Below are positions 10,919-21,854 of a DNA stretch of 64,000 nucleotides, piece by piece. The DNA is from Anniella stebbinsi. Lineage: Eukaryota > Chordata > Lepidosauria > Squamata > Anniellidae. A program made the position numbers and the translations under genes. Numbering within the stretch: the first letter of the stretch is position 1; every line of letters begins with the position of its first letter. The notes beneath the pieces were generated by a model. It had not been told where the DNA came from and did no database searches. It saw nothing but the letters and a program-made list of their open reading frames with translations. The stretch spans positions 20,309,763 through 20,373,762 of the forward strand of contig JARDYH010000007.1 in assembly GCA_029215795.1 (NCBI GenBank), written 5' to 3'.

Positions 10919-11684
10919 CATAAGAAGAGCCATACTGGATCACACCAAGCATCCATCTAGTCCAACTTTGTGTTCACACAGTGGCCAACCAGTCTCCTAC
11001 AGAAACCCCACAAGCAGGATGTGAGTGCAAAAGCACCCTCCAGCCCATGTTCCACAGTGATGGGTGTACATAGGCATACTGCATCTGATACTGGAGGTAG
11101 CATATAACCATCAAGACTAGTAGCAATTGATAGCCTTATACTCCATGAATTTTTCCAATCCCCTTTTAAAACCACCACTGCATGTTGTGGAAGTGAATTC
11201 TATAGTTCAACCATACACTGTGTGAAGAAGTCCTTCCTTTCATCTGTCCTGAATTTCCCACCAATCAGCTTCATGGGATGACCCCTGGCTCTCATATTAT
11301 GAAAGGAGAGAGTTGTCTCCCTAAACACTTTCTCCGCACCATGCATAATTTTAAACACCTCTATAATGTCTCCTATTACTCAACATTTTTCTAAACTAAA
11401 TAACCCCACGCTGTTGTAACCTTTGCTCATGGGAGTGTTGTTCCAGCCCCTTGATCATTGTTGTTGCATCTGGACTTTTTCAATGCTACAATGTCCTTTT
11501 TTATGGGTGGTGACCAGAATTGAACCCAATGTCTCATGCCATACATTTGTTTAAGGTGGTGGTGGTGGTGGTGGTGGTGGTGGTTATGATTATTATTTCA
11601 TTTCCTAATTATGTACAAGATGCAATTTGCCTTTTTCACAGCAGCCACACACACTGGGTTGACATTTTAATTTCTTAGTCAATC
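10919..11684 (-). mobile_element. CR1 LINE 3' end
   Basis: The longest minus-strand CR1 3' end here, about 765 bp. On the minus strand it carries the end of the CR1 reverse-transcriptase ORF (text related to 'MKLIGG.FRTD.RK', 'WNSLP', 'NLDGFK', matching the plus-strand copy at 31035-31283) and the 3'UTR. It ends at 10919 with 'aaacataagaagagcc', the complement of the usual 'cttcttatgtt' CR1 terminus. A (GGT)n expansion at 11555-11583 lies inside. It is degraded by stops and indels. Confidence 0.8.
11555..11583. repeat. (GGT)n microsatellite
   Basis: Pure GGT array of about ten units inside the CR1 fragment. Confidence 0.95.
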
Positions 11685-11729
11685 TCAGAGTAGATCTCTG
11701 GAGGGCCAGAAGTTGCCCATCCTTGGTAT

Positions 11730-12489
11730 ATGCGAACCAATGTGCAAAACAGAGGCATTGTAACCATATCAGGAAATCTACACATTTTCAGTAGTTTAAA
11801 TTGCCTTGCCTATAGTGTATGAATGGGTGCTTGTGAGTTTGACAGGTTATCAAGTTTAGAACATTAGGAATAAGACTGTGTGTGCATATATTGTGCTTTA
11901 CCCTTCATTGTTGTACCAAGAGGTTCACCATCAAACTTATGTCAAAGTAAGTTGTAAATAACCGCCCCACCCCAGAGTGTCTTATGACGAAACTCTCTCC
12001 ACCAGAGTCATTTGGGACTCCAGAAATATAACTAGCCGAACAAGAGACTCCCATAGAGGTGGTTCACATCTGCATGCTCATCACATAAAGTGATGGCCTG
12101 GTGGCCTGCATGTGTGAATGAGTTATCACAGATCTATCAGCAGATGGGACTGTCACACTGCTTCTCTTGTAGCACCTCAGATAGGATGTTGTCCAGCGGA
12201 GATGGTTGATGTATACCACTTTCAATCAGGTGTAGAGAACTAAAGTTATGTCCATCTGTGTGCGAACCTGGCCTTGGTTACAGAGTTAATGTTAACACAC
12301 CTACGCAGTTAAAACAAGTTGATGGAACTATGCATGACTATTTGTCCATCAAGCCCTTGTATTCTAGATCTCTGGGTGATTTGTAGTAGATTGTCAAGGA
12401 TGTCTGACTCTTATTTATTCTAGGACTCAAAACAGATTCCTGGACTCTGAATTATTTAATTCTAAACATATATCTTTGCACTAGGCTCC
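11730..12489. other. Gene-free stretch
   Basis: No gene or clear element. 12055-12130 has imperfect inverted words ('ggttcacatctgcatg', 'catgtgtgaatgag') like those near 50600-50700, possibly an old DNA-transposon remnant. Confidence 0.3.
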
Positions 12490-12632
12490 TGTTGGTGGAT
12501 CTCTGGGTTCTAGATTGTGCCTTGTTTTATATATTTTAAAATGATTTCATGGTTTTAATTTTTGTGAACCGCCCAGAGAGCTTCAGCTATGGGGCGGTAT
12601 AAAAATGCAATAAATAAATAAATAAATACACA
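12490..12632 (+). mobile_element. L2 3' tail fragment
   Basis: Contains the L2 3' hairpin 'cgcccagagagcttcagctatggggcgg' region, then 'tataaaaatgcaataaata' and a short (AATA)n tail. Only the untranslated 3' end remains. Confidence 0.8.
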
Positions 12633-12676
12633 CACCCAATAACAAAACAGATTTCACAAGCCTGAACTCTGACCAT

Positions 12677-13264
12677 GAGCCTATCTACACAGTACCTTGG
12701 AACATTTTAAATAGTATTTTAAGACATTCCAAATAGGTGTGTTCCAAAACGTCTTAGGCCACATTAAGGAGTACTCACGTTACAGGAGAAAAATTCTTCA
12801 GGCTTCAAAGTGGTGTGTGCGATCCCACACCCTTCTGTCCGTCTCTTTCTGTTTCATTTTTACAATGAGTTTAGGGCAAGGCATTGTGGGTGCTGTAGTT
12901 CACTCGCCCACTTCCTCCTTAGTTCCCCTTTCATTCCCTAGCTTTCAATGAGTATAGGGCTAAGCATTGTGGGTGTTGTAGTTCACTCGCCCACTTCCTC
13001 CTTAGCCCCTCTTTCTTCCCCACCAATCAACAGCTAAGCATTTGGGTGCTGGTAAACGAAGCACTGCCCCCACAAATCACAAACGGTAAGGAAGGACACA
13101 TTAGTTTACTTAAAACGATTTATTAAAAGTAAAACCCGTTGTATATAGCTGAAGTGAGTTTTTAAAAAACTCGGGTATACAATGTTCAAGGGAGTGCGTC
13201 ATGTGGCCCAAAGAGTTTTCGTAACCCTTATAAAACGTTACAAAGCTAGTGTGTAGATCGGCTC
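12677..13264. mobile_element. 588-bp non-autonomous DNA transposon, 3-bp target
   Basis: Terminal inverted repeats: left GAGCCTATCTACACA, right complement GAGCCGATCTACACA, with weaker inverted similarity continuing inward (AACATTTTAA / AACGTTTTAT). It is flanked by CAT on both sides (12674-12676 and 13265-13267), a 3-bp target duplication as in PIF/Harbinger elements. Inside is a direct duplication of about 80 bp (12862-12945 and 12946-13022; shared block 'gttcactcgcccacttcctc'). No transposase frame is present. The superfamily rests on target length and on the similar GATCTACAC ends at 44101 and 41083. Confidence 0.7.
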
Positions 13265-13788
13265 CATCCCTGGTCTGCTCTAACTGACAGTGGCTTTCCA
13301 GAATGTCAGGAAGAGTATTCCCCCTCCCCATTACCTGGGATTGTATCCTTTTAACTGGAGATGACAGTGATGGAACCTGTGCTCTGTCACTGGGCTATAG
13401 TCCCTCTTTCCCAAATTCTTACAAAATAGAAAGAAATAGCTTCATTGTCCCCAATAATGAAATGGGAAGCACCAAACCCCGCACATCAGTTTGTGAGATG
13501 CTATTTGTAAGACGGAACCGTGCATTGAGGAAGTCCATTTCCTTGACCTTAGGGAGGCTCGCCTGACCCTCTGACTGATTTGCAGCATACTTTTGTACAT
13601 TTCATTTCGTGACTCACAGCAGCAACAAGTGGTGAAGCACATGCATGAACTGCATCAGTGATCAAATGCCAGAGGTAGCTATTTTCTGCTCATTGGCCTA
13701 GGAGTCATGAAGTACTGAAGTATTAATGAATGATATGGTGTGGATGTTCATGAGAGCCAGCTGTGCCTCTAGTTTCAAGTGGGAACAG
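13265..13788. other. Gene-free stretch
   Basis: Unique sequence with no recognised gene or element. The minus-strand open frame crossing 13110-13331 belongs mainly to the adjacent transposon. Confidence 0.35.
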
Positions 13789-13929
13789 GCTGTGGGGCTG
13801 TTCACACAACATGCAAACCCACATTCAGTGGTTGAGTGTGGGTTGTTGTTGAACCATGTTTTTGTTGTTGCTGTTGAACCATGGGTTGTTTGTTGATCCA
13901 CGGGTTAGTGTGTTGTCTGAATCCACAGC
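13789..13929. mobile_element. Short palindromic MITE
   Basis: Ends: left 'gctgtggggctgttcacac', right '...gttgtctgaatccacagc', imperfect inverted repeats, with (GTT)n-like text inside. Its termini resemble those of 48510-48700 ('ctgttcagacaacacac'), so the two are probably related. More related sequence ('taaaccatgggtt') continues to about 14040. Confidence 0.55.
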
Positions 13930-14419
13930 ATGTTTTGTAGGAGGGCTTGTGCATTGTGGCTTGTTAACCACCCTGAGCAACCCAACGGTAAACCATGGGT
14001 TCTCAAGGTGGCTTGTTCAAGAAAAATAAACCATACTGCATGGATCTACACTTGGCATGATGAAGTCTGGATCTAATCCACCAATTCTTGGAACACATTG
14101 TTTTCTTTTGCTACTGGCCCTCCAGAGATGGGTCTTTAAAAGTAAATGCACCATCATCTGCATTGCATTTCAGGAAACAATTTTTATGTGCTACTTAAGT
14201 ATGGGAATAGTTTAAAATGTAATCAGTCCCCTGGTAGTCACATTAAATGGATTTAAATGTCAGTGTTCTTCCCCTGTTCCCTGGTGACTGAAACTAAATG
14301 ATTTCTGCACCACTTTTTAAAAAAATTCATTTGGTCTATCAAAAGGAAGATTCAATATAATTTATGTTTTAATTTTGAAATAATTGCCAACATCACCATT
14401 TCAAATAAGTTTTTATGTG

Positions 14420-14590
14420 ACTTACAGCACAATCCTATACACAAGTCTATTTTCCGACCACACTTTGAGTACTGTGTACAGTTCTGGTCATCACACTATA
14501 TGAGTTGGAAAAAGTGCAGAAATGGGGAACTGAAGTGATCAAGGGGCTGGACCAACTCTCCTGTGAGGAGACTATTCATTGGATTTATCG
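14420..14590 (+). mobile_element. CR1 ORF fragment
   Basis: Plus-strand block 'gagtactgtgtacagttctggtc' and 'gatcaaggggctgga' correspond to the CR1 reverse-transcriptase C-terminal region (compare 37545-37720). Truncated at both sides. Confidence 0.7.
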
Positions 14591-14761
14591 GTACTTATGC
14601 CATATATAGGTTTTCACTGAAAATAACAAACAACAACAAAAACTAGACATATAAATACATCCAAAGATGCCTTATACTGAGTTAGAATTAAATAGGTAAT
14701 GCAGAAGACACACAACTACTAACATAGATAACAAGAGACAATGAAGTTTCCGAGCCACTTA

Positions 14762-15197
14762 CAAGGTTATGCTGTTATCCTACAAAGCCCTAAACAACTT
14801 TGGACCAGCATACCTAGCAGACCGCCTTCCCTTATATATATACCTGGATGACAACTACAATCCTCAGAAGAGGCCCTATTGGCCATTCCAAAAAGAACAG
14901 ACTGCCACCATAAAGAATCTCGGCGGCAGAGCCTTGTCTGTAGCAGCACCCACCCTCTGGAAAACCCTCCCTCATGAGCTTCAGGAGGCAGAAATGTTAC
15001 ATCTTTTAAATGCCTCTTGAAGACATACCTTTTTACGCAGGCTTCCCTGGTTTTTAATATTTTACACTGCCTTTTTAACTTTTTAATGTTCAAATTTATA
15101 TTGTTATTTTAATGGTTATTAATTGTGCACTGCTCAGAGAGCTTCGGCTGATGGGCAGTATAAAGATCCAATAAATAAATAAATAAATAAATAAATA
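14762..15197 (+). mobile_element. L2-type LINE 3' end, degraded
   Basis: Same subfamily as 1070-1785. A residual frame at 14769-15020 shows YKALNNFGPAYLADRLP and, further on, ALSVAAPTLWKTLPHELQEA, the L2 C-terminal blocks. The 3' hairpin 'ctcagagagcttcggctgatgggcag' region and an (AATA)n tail end at about 15197. It lacks everything upstream of the ORF C-terminus. Confidence 0.85.
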
Positions 15198-15239
15198 AAA
15201 TATCTATTTAATCTCAACTTTGTCAACTACTGCCTTCCC

Positions 15240-15415
15240 TATCGATTTATACTGAGTTAGACCACCGGTCCATCTAAGCCCAATATTGTCAACACTGACT
15301 GGCAGCAATGTCTCTCCAGGGTTTTTCCAGCCCTACCTGGAGATGCCAGGGATTGAACCTGGCACCTTCTGTGTGCAAACCAGGGGATGTAACACTGAGC
15401 ATCAGCCCCTCCCTT
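15240..15415 (-). mobile_element. tRNA-derived SINE
   Basis: On the minus strand: B box (complement of 'gggattgaacc', near 15350), a degraded A box near 15390 and a body tail ('tatactgagttagacca', 'ccaatattgtcaacactg') at the low-coordinate side. Nearly complete. Confidence 0.8.
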
Positions 15416-15419
15416 ACAC

Positions 15420-15781
15420 GTGACTTTTCCTATTGCCTACATAGATGTACATTGATGCTAAGATCTATGTAACCCTCCCAAAGACTTAGCAGAAAGGCAA
15501 TAAGCCCCTCTTATGCAAATACACTACATTCCAAAAGAAATGGAAGCCTCACTCTTGAAGCATTTTTTTTTAAAAAAGAGTGAGATAAAAAGAAGTAGAG
15601 AACTGATAGGAATCGGGGTAAATACATATAAAATTGTCATCAAAATGTATTCAGGGAGAGGGTCTACTTGTAGATGGTGGTGCTTGGTACTATGGAGGCC
15701 GCCATACTGAAATCAACGTGTCTTTTAAGCACTCTTAAGTATGAGCAGGACTGTAGTGGGATTAAAGTGTTGATCTGCAGC
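15420..15781. other. Gene-free stretch
   Basis: Unique sequence with A-runs near 15566-15580. Nothing recognised. Confidence 0.35.
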
Positions 15782-16050
15782 AGCCTCAACATGGGACCCT
15801 TCAGATGTTTCAGGCCACAGCTCTCTGGCCATTTCTGACCATTGAACAGGGTGTCTGGGTCCGATGAGTGTTGAAGTCCAAACCATCTGGAAGGCACCAG
15901 GTTGGGGAAGGCTGATGTGAAGCGTTCCTCAATCTGCATCCTCTAAGGTGTTTGATTTACAGTCCCCATCATCTGTGATCATTGGCCATACTGACTGGGG
16001 CCCTTTGGGAGATGTAGTCCAAACACATCTGGAGGGGGCCGGGTTTATGG
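15782..16050. mobile_element. Two foldback MITE copies
   Basis: First copy about 15782-15925 (right end 'ccaggttggggaaggctg'); second about 15945-16045 ('cagtccccatcatctgtg', 'gtccaaacacatctggag'). Both have the family's inverted arms. Boundaries are approximate. Confidence 0.6.
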
Positions 16051-16093
16051 CTATAGGATCCATATGACAATCCTTAATGTTAACTGCATTTCA

Positions 16094-16165
16094 ATATCTA
16101 TCTGTCTATGATCTATCTATCCATCCACCTACCTACCTACCTACCTACCTACCTACCTACCTTCC
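16094..16165. repeat. (TCTA)n / (CTAC)n microsatellite
   Basis: Degenerate TCTA units lead into a pure CTAC array (about 16127-16161). Confidence 0.95.
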
Positions 16166-16169
16166 TCTT

Positions 16170-17396
16170 TGTATTATTTCACCTACAATGTGATTTGATC
16201 CTCAGCAGAAATAATAATTCCCCATGATATGCTCTCCCCCGTTCCTCACAAGATTTCCATTCCAAGACCTCAGCGCTACTGTTTGCTTCAGCGCTCACCA
16301 GAAAAAAATAAAATCCATCATGCTCTACCCTTGCTCCAGAGATTTAACTATGAGATTGCAGGCCTACCTAGTTTGTAATAGAAGAGGGAGGGAACCCAGA
16401 ACACCTCTGGAGAGTCAGTAAATATAGCAAAAGAGGGTTTGTTTGTTTTTTAAAGAAAAACAGCAGTTATAAAAATGGTGGAGAGTTCAGTTTCCACACA
16501 GCCTTTCTACAGAAACAAGTTTAAAATATGTAAAGTTGGTCATTCAGGCTCAGTTTAAAGCACTTTATACATTTTGCGGGGGGCGGGGCGGCTTTGACTT
16601 TGCCACCTTGGCAGCCTAATGTATCGTATATATTCACATGCCTGGAAAGTCCAATTATGTGGTTATAATAGTTCTCCCCTGCCATTAAGCACAGAAGAAG
16701 AGAACTTTAAAGAGATGAAGGAATGTATTTCAGCATCAAGACACGCTTAACACAAAATGATACTGGAGTATTTCTCTTCCATATTCCAACCATAATCAGA
16801 ATTATTCTAGTTAATTTCATCAGAATTATTCTAGTTAATAACATCGCTACCCCTCCAGAATTTCTAGTCAATTTAATGTCTGCACCAAGGCAAAAGGGGA
16901 TCTGATTTGGGATTTGCAAACTGTCAAACTCAAATAATATCGGAGCTCTATCTACCCCCTCCCCCTACACACAATATGTAGACCTACATTTTGTGCCGAA
17001 ACAGACTTTTTTGAAATATACTGCATTAAGCATGCAATCTGCATACTCGCATATGTGAGAAATTGCCCTAATGTAGGTTTAATTTTCCAATCAAATCTGA
17101 GCAGAAATGATCTTGGCTGAAATAATGACCTCGATAGCAAAAATGTCAAGACCGATACTCGGAAAGATGTGACAGATGCCTGTTATCATGACCTTGGTGC
17201 TTTAAAAACGGTTGTGTGGGAGTTTGTAAAGGCAGTGTGTGTATTCCTTCAGTTACTACAAACAATGGGATTTTGTAGGCAATCCTGCATTTCAGACAGG
17301 CACAATGGTTTGGCTCCAATCTAGATCATGAAACAAATATTCAAACAAACAAGTACTCAACCTCCTGATAATAGAAAGAAATGGTAGCGATGGAGG
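16170..17396. other. Gene-free unique stretch
   Basis: No gene recognised. A tandem duplication of about 24 bp ('atcagaattattctagttaa') lies at about 16795-16840. Confidence 0.4.
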
Positions 17397-17398
17397 TA

Positions 17399-17704
17399 GG
17401 GTGACCATATGGAAAGGAGGACAGGGCTCCTGCATCTTTAACAGAGAAGGGAATTTCAGCAGGTGGCATTTGTATGCATGCAGCACCTGGTGAAATTCCC
17501 TCTACATCACAACGGTGAATGCTGCAGGAGCCCTGCCCTCTTTTATATCTGGTCATTCTAGTACAGCTCCTGCCGCTTTAACTGTTGTGATGAAGAGGGA
17601 ATTTCACCAGGTACGTGCATACAAATGACACCTTCTGAAATTCCCTTCCTTATGCAACTGCTAAAAGATACAGGAGCCCTGTCCTCCTTTTCATATGGTC
17701 ACCC
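17399..17704. mobile_element. TA-flanked double-palindrome MITE, copy 1
   Basis: 306 bp. It starts GGGTGACCATATGGAAAGGA and ends with the inverse (...TCATATGGTCACCC), flanked by TA at 17397-17398 and 17705-17706. Each half is itself an inverted repeat of 'ctttaacagttg...gaagagggaatttcacc'. The centre holds a further end-like block ('gccctgccctcttttatatctggtca'). TA target duplication and terminal inverted repeats place it with Tc1/mariner-type non-autonomous elements (inference). Centre orientation is the same as 39142-39457. Confidence 0.8.
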
Positions 17705-17706
17705 TA

Positions 17707-18611
17707 GACAGAGGCCACTGCACAGAAAATAAGACTTAGGATTTAGATTGCATTTTAGAGCTTCCAAGGTACTTCAAGCACATATCCAACCAACAACCAT
17801 TCAGTGTAGGCCATCATTTTTATCCCCATGTTGCAGGCGACAAGGGGAAGGCAGGGACAATAGCCTGATTCAAGTGTTCTAGTCCCCCATGCAACTAGAA
17901 TCCCAGAAGGATGAACCTTCTAGAATACCAGAAGGCACCTTCTCTTTTGACACCATCCCTGTTACACTCCACAAGCTGGAGGGTGAAAATCTGTAATGAG
18001 GAGCCCGTTTTACCTCTGAAGGAGCCCTACACAATTTAGAGCCATGATCCTCCTGGGTTCTAGATCAGGTAGAGAACCTACACCTGGATTCTCCAGTGTG
18101 TGGTCCCTGGGCAACACTGTACCTGCAAACACCTCTTTTGGTACCCACTAGGTTCCCTGCCTCTCTTGACTTTCACTTTTTAAAACAACAACAACAACAA
18201 CAGCAACAACAACAACAACCCAAGAGGCCAAGATGCTTCAAAGTGAAATCCCAACTTCCAAAACTACAACATTTATGCACCACTCTATATGTAAGCAGGT
18301 TCCAGACCGCTGAACAATAAAAGATTAAAAGAATAAAATGCAATATTTAACATTAAAAAAACAATATCAATTAAAAAAAATGAAAATCAAAATAGTTCCT
18401 AGTGAGGCATTGTGGGTTTTCCCAGTTTTCCCCTCCATTCCAGTTTTTCCCTCACGTTTCCCCTGTCCCTTGCTTCCACAACCCCTTGTACTCTTTGGCA
18501 GCATTTATATGTGACTTTGGCAAACTTTATACGCACGGAGGTCTTTCTTGGAGTGACAAAAGGCACAGGCTTTTCACCATTGTCATTTTTCGGCACATCT
18601 CTGTGATGGTG
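17707..18611. other. Gene-free stretch with (CAA)n
   Basis: (CAA)n at about 18184-18219. No gene recognised. The 18396-18600 block ('gaggcattgtgggttttccc') weakly recalls the interior of the 12677 transposon. Confidence 0.35.
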
Positions 18612-18770
18612 CATTTATTTATTTATTTATTTATTTTATTCCATTTATATACCGCCCCATAGCCAAAGCTCTCTGGGAAGTTTGCAACAATTAAAAACAT
18701 TGAACAATTAAAACACCGATATACAAAATTTAAAAGCATAAAGCATAAAAACAAGTTAAAATTACAATAT
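18612..18770 (-). mobile_element. L2 3' tail fragment
   Basis: Reverse-complement L2 tail: (ATTT)n at 18613-18640, then 'ataccgccccatagccaaagctctctggg', the complement of the L2 3' hairpin seen at 12490-12632. Confidence 0.8.
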
Positions 18771-18830
18771 CCTTCTGGGTCAAATGGATCATTTGTTTTC
18801 TTCTGATCCTTGCCTGCCAAACTCACATAG

Positions 18831-18832
18831 GA

Positions 18833-18872
<40 letters not shown>

Positions 18873-18874
18873 AG
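18831..18874. repeat. (GAAA)n microsatellite
   Basis: Nearly pure GAAA array. Confidence 0.95.
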
Positions 18875-19170
18875 AATTTCTTTATACAGGACACCTGGGG
18901 CCTCCTATCCATATATTCCAGCAGGGGATAGAAATTGAAGTTGCGGGAGGTATGTCACTAGTCACAGGATATAAACGTTGCAACGTGCGGTGAAAAATGC
19001 CATTGGAAATGAAGACAAAGTCATAGCATACACAGCATAAATTAAATCATTAGGCCCTTCCCACCTGCTCTCATTAATCTCTAAACTGATACCATTGAGC
19101 TAAGTTCCTGATTTCACATAGGCCTCAGCTAAACCAATGGTGGGTGGGTGTGCCTGAGAGAATGAGAGAG

Positions 19171-19398
19171 AGGCCTGTTTCGGACGACATGATAATCAAC
19201 GGAGGGAGGAGGGGGAAACAATCGTCCGTTGTGTTGCTGATCGGTGGCATTTGGATGACATTTTAGGCAACGGAGGGGGGAAGAGGCAACGGACAGTAAG
19301 TTATTGGCAGCATTCGGACGACATGATAATCAACACAACTGATGATTGTTCTCCCCCCCCCCCCCCCCCCGGTTGATTCGTGTTGTCCGAATGCTACC
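19171..19398. mobile_element. Non-autonomous DNA transposon related to 53681-54189
   Basis: Ends 'tttcggacgacatgataatc' and '...ttgtccgaatgc' are inverted, and 'caacggaggg' blocks recur inside. The same words (CGGACGACA, CAACGGAGGGG, 'acaactgacgattgttc') occur in the Harbinger-like element at 53681-54189. It carries a C18 run near 19353-19370. Boundaries are less certain than in the 53-kb copy. Confidence 0.6.
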
Positions 19399-19399
19399 A

Positions 19400-20359
19400 G
19401 AGAGAGAGAGAGAGAGTTTGCACAATCACCATATTTTTTAAAGATTATTTGTTCAAGAGTTTATGTGAGGAAGGAATAATTTGTGTACGTGTGGGAGGGA
19501 GCTGCTGAGGCATTAGGGCAATGCCGGCTCCATGTTTTTGAGGGCCCTTGGGCAAGACACCCTGCCATTGTCACCAGCTGCTCCTCCTCTTCCTCACCAT
19601 TCCTCCTGCTTGCTTTCTTGACAGACAGAGAGCCACTGAGCATCTCCAAAATGGAATTTGTCCTTCAGGCTGAAAAAGGTTCTGCACTTAGGGACGTAGT
19701 AAGAATCTAGTTTTGGAGTGGAGCTGGGCTAATTTTTGCAAAAATGCCCCCCTCCCCCCAGGACACCAGCTCATAGAGCTTTGAGCTGACTCAAATTGGC
19801 ACATGCTGAGTTGTGGAAGCTCACATTTTCCTCCTCGTGTTATGTGTGTGTGTAAATTTTGATTTGTGCTAATTGAAATTTGCACAACGTGATTTATGTG
19901 AATCCGTGGCCATAAATAGCACAATGTGTTCAAAATTGCAGACGGAAATGGTCTTTTACGCCTGCACTTTCATGCAAATTGTGCTCTTTATGTTGTGTGC
20001 AAATTGCAATTTCTGCAAATAGTCCCAGCTGTGAATTCGTGCAAGTGGCAGTTTATGCCCGCCTCCTAAAAGCAACCTCTCCAGGCACGCACAGACTGTC
20101 TGGTGTCTCGCCTCACATGCATGGTTGGACAAATGGTAGGAGTCCAGCAAGCAGAGCATGAACAGGACTCAGGAGTTTGTCCATCCCTGTCTATACCCCT
20201 AGCTTAGGCTTTTTTCTTACTTTCTTTTGTACTTCTGCAACCCTGGTGTTCCCTTGAGCTTACTGTTAGATCCCTCATCTGCATGGATGGCACCTTTTTG
20301 TTCACATATGGATAGGCACTCAGAATGGATTCACTATTTGTGGGTGGGTGTAGCTAACC
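19400..20359. other. Gene-free stretch, possibly an old hAT remnant
   Basis: No gene. 19710-20190 is rich in 'gcaaatttt/gtgcaaattgc' words with weak inverted similarity and a final 'gtccatccctg', like the ends of hAT-type MITEs. Too eroded to define. Confidence 0.3.
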
Positions 20360-20388
20360 ATTCATACTAGGGATGTGCACTGACCCCC

Positions 20389-20499
20389 CGGATCGGATCG
20401 GATAGCGGATCGGAATCGGACCTGGGGGGTCGGATCGGATCGGATCGGATCGGAGGCTGGTCGGATCGGATCGGACCAGATGTCCGATCCGGATCGGAC
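20389..20499. repeat. Left CGGAT array with inner palindrome
   Basis: CGGAT units on the plus strand, with the block 'cggaggctggtcggatcgga' inside, ending in a perfect 18-bp palindrome GTCCGATCCGGATCGGAC (20482-20499). The array runs in the same orientation as the right-end array, not inverted. Confidence 0.9.
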
Positions 20500-20535
20500 G
20501 CCATTTTGAATGCTTTTTCCCATAGCCAAGTATTG

Positions 20536-21600
20536 TTTTACAAAAACGCCTATAACTTTTTCATTTTTAAAGATAGAAGGATGAAACTTGGGGACATTGT
20601 AGACTGGTTAGGGATAGTTATCTGTGAGAAATTTCAGAAAGATTGGTGCATGCGTTTTGTGGCAATTAATTTTTTAATAAATACCCAGGAATGCTTATAA
20701 CTTTGTCATTTTTAAAGTTACAAACATGAAACTTTGCCACATTGTAGGAGGTACCTTGGGACCTATGTGTGTGAAATTTCAGAAACATAGGTGCTTGCCT
20801 TGTGTGGCAATTAATTTTAGAAAAATAGGTAGTAGTGGGGTAAATACAGTTACGCCTCCCATTTTTTTATTTTTTAAGATACAAACAGGAAACTTGGGCA
20901 CATTACAGGTACCACTTGCCTTGATATGTGAGTGAAATTTCAGAAACATTGGAGCTTTCCTTGTGTGGCAATTAATTTTTGAAACAATGAGGAAAGAAAC
21001 ACCTATAACTTTGTCATTTTTAAAGTTACACACATGAAACTTTGCCACATTGTAGGTGGTACCTTGGGACCCATGTGTATGAAATTTCGGAAACGTAGGT
21101 GCTTGCCTTGTGTGGCAATTAATTTTTTAATAAATACCCAGGAATGCCTATAACTTTGTCATTTGTAAAGTTACACACATGAAACTTTGCCACATTGTAG
21201 GTGGTACCTTGGGACCTATGTGTGTGAAATTTCAAAAACGTAGGTGCTTGCCTTGTATGGCAATTAATTTTAGAAAAATGGGTAGTAGTGGGGTAAATAC
21301 AGTTACGCCTCCCATTTTTTTATTTTTTAAGATACAAACAGGAAACATGGGCACATTACAGGGAACACTTCACTTGATAGGTGTGTAAAATTTCAGACAG
21401 CTGGGTCCAGGCATGTGGTGGCAATTAATTTTTGAAACAATGAGGAAAGAAACGCCTATAACTTTTTTATTTTAAAAGTTAGAAGTCTGAACATTGCTCA
21501 CTTTGTAGATGGGTTAGGGGTAGATATGTGTCAGAAATTTCAGAATGATAGGTCCAGGCATTTGATGGCTATGGAATTTTTAAATTACATGTTTCAAAAA
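20536..21600. repeat. Left arm of about seven 150-bp repeats
   Basis: Units begin near 20536, 20690, 20846, 20997, 21141, 21300 and 21449. Each has 'cctataacttt.tcattttt', then 'atgaaactt...cacattgtag', 'gaaatttcag' and 'ggcaattaattttt'. Units 2-3 and 5-6 form a repeated pair with a linker ('gtagtggggtaaata' then 'cagttacgcctccc'), so part of the arm is a two-unit higher-order repeat. Confidence 0.85.
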
Positions 21601-21609
21601 AATTTCTAC

Positions 21610-21850
21610 AGAGGCCAGGTCTTCCCCTCCCGCTTCCCGCGAAGAAAAGGAAACACTGTCTCGTCTCGATCCCTTTGATCCTTGCTAGTATCCATTACAG
21701 GGCTCGTGTCTGCTTGAGTAAAAAAGTGAAAGTAGGAAAGCAGACACGAGCCCTGTAATGGATACTAGCAAGGATCAAAGGGATCGAGACGAGACAGTGT
21801 TTCCTTTTCTTCGCGGGAAGCGGGAGGGGGAGGAAAGGAAGACCTGGCCT
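21610..21850. repeat. Central hairpin of the palindromic element
   Basis: Left stem ends ...CGTGTCTGCT at 21714; right stem starts AGCAGACACG at 21739; the loop is 21715-21738 (24 bases, A/G rich). Pairing is perfect by eye for about 95 bp outward, then continues past a small insertion in the right arm near 21825-21840. Confidence 0.9.
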
Positions 21851-21854
21851 CTGT

